Source: an uncultured Geobacteraceae bacterium | Lineage (GTDB): Bacteria > Desulfobacterota > Desulfuromonadia > Geobacterales > Pseudopelobacteraceae | Assembly: GCA_903925005.1 (NCBI GenBank) | Contig: CAIYDX010000386.1 | Span: forward strand, 1-46,326 | Direction of reading: 5' to 3' | DNA length: 46,326 bases | Shown here: in pieces, positions 43,177 to 46,326 of the stretch | Numbering within the stretch: the stretch's first letter is position 1 | How the letters are laid out: each line of letters opens with the position of its first letter | Notes under the pieces: generated by a model | The model's input: only the letters and a program-made list of their open reading frames with translations | What the model was told of the DNA's origin: nothing | The model's database searches: none | Program-made: the position numbers and the translations under genes

Positions 43177-44162
43177 CCTGGAGGACAGGCATCAAGGCAG
43201 ACGCCGCATAGCACACACTTTTTACGATCAGCAGCGGGATACGAAGTTAAATGACTTTTCAGTATTTTCGCCACGAAGGGGGGCAGCCCGAATTGGACGT
43301 CCATACCGGCCGGCAACCTGAAACAGGTTTTAGGTATGGTCTCGATAGGCGTGCCGCGGAGCACGATATCTTTCATCAACGCTCCAGGAAGTTCCATGTT
43401 CACCGCCTCCCGTTCGATATGTAACAGATCGGCAGGTATTCCAGCCAGCTTACCCGCTATCACATCAACCGCTACCGGATTTACCCCGGCTATCAACAAA
43501 CCAAATTTAATCGGATCGCCATTGCCCGGCCCGTTTCCCTCCATCGCATCTATGGCATCGACAATATTTAGAACCGGTTTCTTAATTTGATATATTTCAA
43601 GCAGCAGTCGGGCAAACAGCTGCCGCGAACTGCCCGCTTTGAGATGCCAGCCCGCTTTTTCCGTGCCGATAACAGCCCCGAACAGATTTTTGACCGCGCA
43701 GGTCATCGTCATCATTTCATGTGTTTTCAGCTTGGGAAGGTTGATAATTTTATCGGCTTCAAAATAGGCGCGAGCAAGGCGAATAGAGCGAAACATTCCG
43801 CTCCCCTGCAGCTCTACAGCTTCATTGAATTCAACCAGAGTGGCGCCGCTTTCACGCGCTGCGTCAATAATTCCGCATTTTTCAGCGACTCGCAAGAAAC
43901 CGCCGATACCTGGGCTGTCGCCAATAAATGCAATTCCGCCAGCCTCTTTGACAAGCGCGGCAACGACCCGCACCACTGCCGGATGCGTGGTGACCGCCAT
44001 AACCGGATCTTTAGCAGCCAGCATATTTGGCTTAAGCAAAACCCGGTCTCCGCTGTTTATAAAAGCAGATATGCCGCCAAGCGGTTCAAGCAGCCTGACC
44101 ACAGCCTGACGAAGAGCTGATATTTCATACCCATCGGATACGGTAATTGAAACAGTTTCCAC
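43152..44162 (-). CDS. DUF362 protein with truncated ferredoxin domain (frameshifted)
   Basis: A DUF362-family protein of 336 residues as it stands, read from the GTG at 44162, which has AGAGGAG five bases upstream; an ATG at 44195 is the alternative. The body has the family pattern, including VLLKPNMLA, VIGDSPG-like IAFIGDSPGIGGF and NLPKLKTHEMMTMTCAVKNLFG split by one helix. Near the end is one [4Fe-4S] motif (CVLCGVCLDACPPG), then a premature stop. Full-length relatives carry a second CxxCxxCxxxCP motif, which is present here in another frame. The function is not settled; relatives are described as iron-sulfur proteins of unknown role. The frameshift may be a real lesion or a sequence error. 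Confidence 0.85.
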   Translation of the reverse strand: METVSITVSDGYEISALRQAVVRLLEPLGGISAFINSGDRVLLKPNMLAAKDPVMAVTTHPAVVRVVAALVKEAGGIAFIGDSPGIGGFLRVAEKCGIIDAARESGATLVEFNEAVELQGSGMFRSIRLARAYFEADKIINLPKLKTHEMMTMTCAVKNLFGAVIGTEKAGWHLKAGSSRQLFARLLLEIYQIKKPVLNIVDAIDAMEGNGPGNGDPIKFGLLIAGVNPVAVDVIAGKLAGIPADLLHIEREAVNMELPGALMKDIVLRGTPIETIPKTCFRLPAGMDVQFGLPPFVAKILKSHLTSYPAADRKKCVLCGVCLDACPPGAKQRAVD

Positions 44163-44237
44163 AGCAACTCCTCTGCCATCATCGTTAACCGGCATGAATT
44201 GAATATTATTGCATTCGCTGCCGAGCACATACAATAA

Positions 44238-44268
44238 AAAGGCCCGGAAGAAAATCTTCCGGGCCTTT
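44238..44268 (-). terminator. Intrinsic terminator after rpmA
   Basis: A 14-bp stem (aaaggcccggaaga with tcttccgggccttt) around AAA has T runs in both directions. On the minus strand it ends the rplU-rpmA transcript 26 bp past rpmA. Confidence 0.9.
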
Positions 44269-44293
44269 GCTTAAACTATAACAAGATGGCGCT

Positions 44294-44548
44294 TTAGTTC
44301 GGGTAAACCGATACCTTTTTGCGATCTTTGCCAAGACGTTCAAAAGCTACCACGCCTTCAATCAGGGCAAACAACGTATAATCCTTACCGCAGCCGACAT
44401 TGTTACCTGGGTGAATCTGGGAGCCGCGTTGACGATAAATGATGTTGCCGGCCTTGACGCTTTCGCCGCCGAATTTTTTGCAGCCAAGACGCTGTCCGCC
44501 TGAATCCCTGCCGTTCCTTGAACTACCACCAGCTTTCTTATGTGCCAT
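44294..44548 (-). CDS. rpmA: Ribosomal protein bL27
   Basis: An 84-residue large-subunit protein with the family start [17 protein letters not shown], whose N-terminus reaches toward the peptidyl-transferase centre, and the core [21 protein letters not shown] in two parts. It does not carry the extended N-terminal peptide found in Firmicutes. It follows rplU on the same strand after a 36-bp gap. The obg gene that often follows is absent; a terminator comes instead. Confidence 0.98.
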   Translation of the reverse strand: MAHKKAGGSSRNGRDSGGQRLGCKKFGGESVKAGNIIYRQRGSQIHPGNNVGCGKDYTLFALIEGVVAFERLGKDRKKVSVYPN

Positions 44549-44584
44549 TTCCGTATCTCCTGGGAAAATAAATTGTGCGGTTTA

Positions 44585-44893
44585 TTAAGCTGTAATCTTC
44601 TCGATCTTAAGTACGGTCAGATGCTGACGATGGCCGCGCAATTTGCGAGAGTCTTTACGACGTTTGGATTTGAACACGAGGACTTTCTTTCCTTTGCCCT
44701 GTACGGCAATCTTCGCCGTTACGGAAGCTCCCGCGACGAGCGGTGCGCCCACAACAGTCTTCTCGCCACCCACCATAAGGATTTCGGCGAACTCTATACT
44801 GTCGCCAATTTCGCCCTCAAGTTTTTCAACCTTGAGAAATTCCCCTTCGACAACCTTGTACTGCTTTCCACCTGTTTTTATCACTGCGTACAT
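44585..44893 (-). CDS. rplU: Ribosomal protein bL21
   Basis: A 102-residue large-subunit protein starting [14 protein letters not shown], with a central beta domain and the C-terminal [14 protein letters not shown] segment that binds 23S rRNA. The length matches E. coli L21 (103). It is the first gene of the rplU-rpmA unit and has a clear promoter upstream. GGAGATGG precedes the ATG. Confidence 0.98.
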   Translation of the reverse strand: MYAVIKTGGKQYKVVEGEFLKVEKLEGEIGDSIEFAEILMVGGEKTVVGAPLVAGASVTAKIAVQGKGKKVLVFKSKRRKDSRKLRGHRQHLTVLKIEKITA

Positions 44894-44933
44894 ATGCCAT
44901 CTCCATCCGCTTCTAATTTTTAAAGAGTTATGG

Positions 44934-44962
44934 AATATAGATACAAGAACTTAACAAGTCAA
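44934..44962 (-). promoter_or_regulatory. Sigma-70 promoter for rplU-rpmA
   Basis: On the minus strand TTGACT (44957-44962) and TATATT (44934-44939) are 17 bp apart, 41 bases before the rplU start. Strong consensus fits a ribosomal protein operon. Confidence 0.75.
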
Positions 44963-45031
44963 GCAGAAAATTCAACGACAGACACTATACATACTTAATT
45001 GAACAACCAATTCCCAAAATAAATACGACTG

Positions 45032-46105
45032 TTATTTTTCAGTGGCACTTCCGAAAAGCTCGTCAAAAATAGCCTGGACGGTCGTGATCCGGTCAGCTTT
45101 CCAGGCATTTGTCCCGCAAAAAACCAGGCCGGTTTCAACATCGCCACGCTGGGCACGATCCAGGGCGGTTACTATACAGAACCGTTCGCCCGACTCCTTG
45201 TAAGAGCATTTTTTCAGGCACCCCATGCGGCAGGGAGTGTGTTTGTCAAGATCATACTGACGAATCTTCTCCTGATTGTTCAGAATGGCCCGCCCCGGAA
45301 GTCCGGCAGGGCTCATGATCAGACCGATGTCCTCTTTTGCACACTCAATATAGCGCTGCTTGAACTCGTCACTGGCATCACATTCGACGGTACAGACAAA
45401 CCGGCTGGCCATTTGAACTCCGTCGGCACCTTCCGCCAGGGCATGCTCAAAATCTGCCCGGTCCCAAACGCCGCCGGCGGCAATAACCGGTACGGCAACA
45501 CCATACTCATCGCGAAAAAACTCTTTAATTTCGCGTACCGTTGCATACTGGTCATACTCGCCCGTACCGATGTTTTCCATCTTTTCGCCCAGATGCCCGC
45601 CAGCGGTATCAGGATCTTCCACTACTACCGCATCCGGCAATCGTTGGTAGGATTTACGCCACTTGCGGGCAATAAGCTGGGCAGCCCTGAGCGAGGAAAC
45701 GATCGGCACCAGTGCGACATCGGGATGGCTGGCCGTCAATTCCGGCAGCCCCATCGGCAGCCCGGCTCCGCAGACAATCACTTTGGCGCCCCCCTCGATG
45801 GCAGCCTTGACAAGCGGCTCAAAATCCGAGAGTGCCACCATGACATTTACGCCGATGACTCCGTCCGGAGCAATTTCGTATGCCTTGCGCAACTCGGCCT
45901 TGAAGGCCTCCGCTTCGGCCTGAAAAAAGTTCTTGCCATTATAGAGACCGCTATTGAGGGCTATGCCGGCCGCCGCGACCAATCCTACGCCACCGCATTT
46001 TGCAACATGACCAGCCAACCGACCTGCCGATATTCGCACGCCCATGCCGCCCTGGATAAGCGGATAGCGAACCACATGCTTTCCAATTTTTAGTGGCTCC
46101 GTCAT
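45032..46105 (-). CDS. Nitronate monooxygenase-like FMN protein (NPD family)
   Basis: A 357-residue TIM-barrel flavoprotein. It starts with the FMN-binding YPLIQGGMGVRISAG and has GGHLG near 170 and IAAGGVWDRADFEHALAEGADGVQM in pieces. The family includes nitronate monooxygenase and the enoyl-ACP reductase FabK; the C-terminal Cys-rich part (CRMGCLKKCSYKESGERFC) is seen in NMO-like proteins of anaerobes. With no fatty-acid genes nearby, the substrate stays open. The first codon is ATG with GGGGGACT upstream. It is transcribed alone, divergent from the gene at 46282. Confidence 0.88.
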   Translation of the reverse strand: MTEPLKIGKHVVRYPLIQGGMGVRISAGRLAGHVAKCGGVGLVAAAGIALNSGLYNGKNFFQAEAEAFKAELRKAYEIAPDGVIGVNVMVALSDFEPLVKAAIEGGAKVIVCGAGLPMGLPELTASHPDVALVPIVSSLRAAQLIARKWRKSYQRLPDAVVVEDPDTAGGHLGEKMENIGTGEYDQYATVREIKEFFRDEYGVAVPVIAAGGVWDRADFEHALAEGADGVQMASRFVCTVECDASDEFKQRYIECAKEDIGLIMSPAGLPGRAILNNQEKIRQYDLDKHTPCRMGCLKKCSYKESGERFCIVTALDRAQRGDVETGLVFCGTNAWKADRITTVQAIFDELFGSATEK

Positions 46106-46221
46106 AGTCCCCCCTGCATATAATTTGTACCCAGAAAGTATAGCAAGGCATCAGCCATAACGAATGTAATAGTTTTGTAAAATGCACGTGGCAACCCAGG
46201 ATTTACCCGACCATTTTTTTC

Positions 46222-46250
46222 TGGACTTGTTGCTTCATTCTCACTAGAAT
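46222..46250 (+). promoter_or_regulatory. Possible promoter for the gene at the window's right edge
   Basis: TGGACT (46222-46227) and TAGAAT (46245-46250) are 17 bp apart, 32 bases before the ATG at 46282. Confidence 0.4.
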
Positions 46251-46281
46251 CTTATAGTTTATTTGAAATAGGGAGTCCGTT

Positions 46282-46326
46282 ATGGAACAGGAAAAGCTGG
46301 ATTATTTCAAGAATATACTGAATGAA
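46282..46326 (+). CDS. Start of a probable DksA-family gene (partial)
   Basis: Only 15 codons (MEQEKLDYFKNILNE) are in the window; the gene runs off the right edge. GGGAG lies seven bases upstream of the ATG. The sequence resembles the N-terminal coiled-coil start of Geobacter DksA as I recall it, where a similar E/K-L-x-Y-F-x-x-I/L-L pattern occurs. The identification rests on a very short stretch. Confidence 0.45.
   Translation, partial: MEQEKLDYFKNILNE

Overview
The window looks like a chromosomal segment of a dissimilatory metal-reducing deltaproteobacterium of the Geobacter group (Geobacterales, Desulfuromonadia). The main evidence is the density of multihaem c-type cytochromes: a nine-haem CbcL-type cytochrome b/c, a PpcA-type triheme c7, a dodecahaem protein made of four c7-type domains, a single-domain c7-type protein, and two tetrahaem/FeS/NrfD modules. 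A chemoreceptor with a periplasmic CxxCH motif, and familiar gene groups such as leuB-asd, tolQRAB-pal and rplU-rpmA, fit the same picture. The genus assignment is inference from gene content and recalled protein sequences, not from a search.

Layout. Bases 1-3330 hold a mobile element of about 3 kb: a zinc-ribbon protein, a DD(35)E transposase, an AAA ATPase and a 59-residue protein, flanked by a candidate imperfect inverted repeat and followed by a 12-bp tandem repeat. Bases 3330-21763 are mostly housekeeping and stress genes: folD, a parvulin, srkA, rsgA, a CBS-containing inorganic pyrophosphatase, metH, ovoA (ovothiol synthesis), an unrecognised membrane protein, leuB, asd, a U32 family protein and a thermonuclease-like protein.

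Bases 21814-34517 form an electron-transfer island. A haem-containing chemoreceptor comes first. CbcL (inner-membrane quinol oxidation), a Ppc-type periplasmic shuttle, the dodecahaem protein and a single c7-domain protein follow on the minus strand. Two head-to-tail three-gene modules (tetrahaem cytochrome, Tat-exported four-cluster FeS protein, NrfD-type membrane subunit) lie on the plus strand. Together these genes encode 36 CxxCH motifs counting the chemoreceptor. The likely logic is quinol oxidation at the inner membrane by several alternative complexes, with electrons passed to periplasmic c7-type carriers. No outer-membrane porin-cytochrome conduit is in the window.

Bases 34725-38211 hold a class V aminotransferase, a rubredoxin, a small ferredoxin, an MBL-fold hydrolase and coaBC. 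Bases 38302-42231 are the Tol-Pal envelope system, with an unusual Ala-rich repeat in Pal. After it come a DksA/TraR-type protein, a DUF362 ferredoxin-type gene split by an apparent one-base frameshift, ribosomal protein genes rpmA and rplU, a nitronate monooxygenase-like gene, and the first 15 codons of what is probably dksA. I saw no rRNA, tRNA or CRISPR array.
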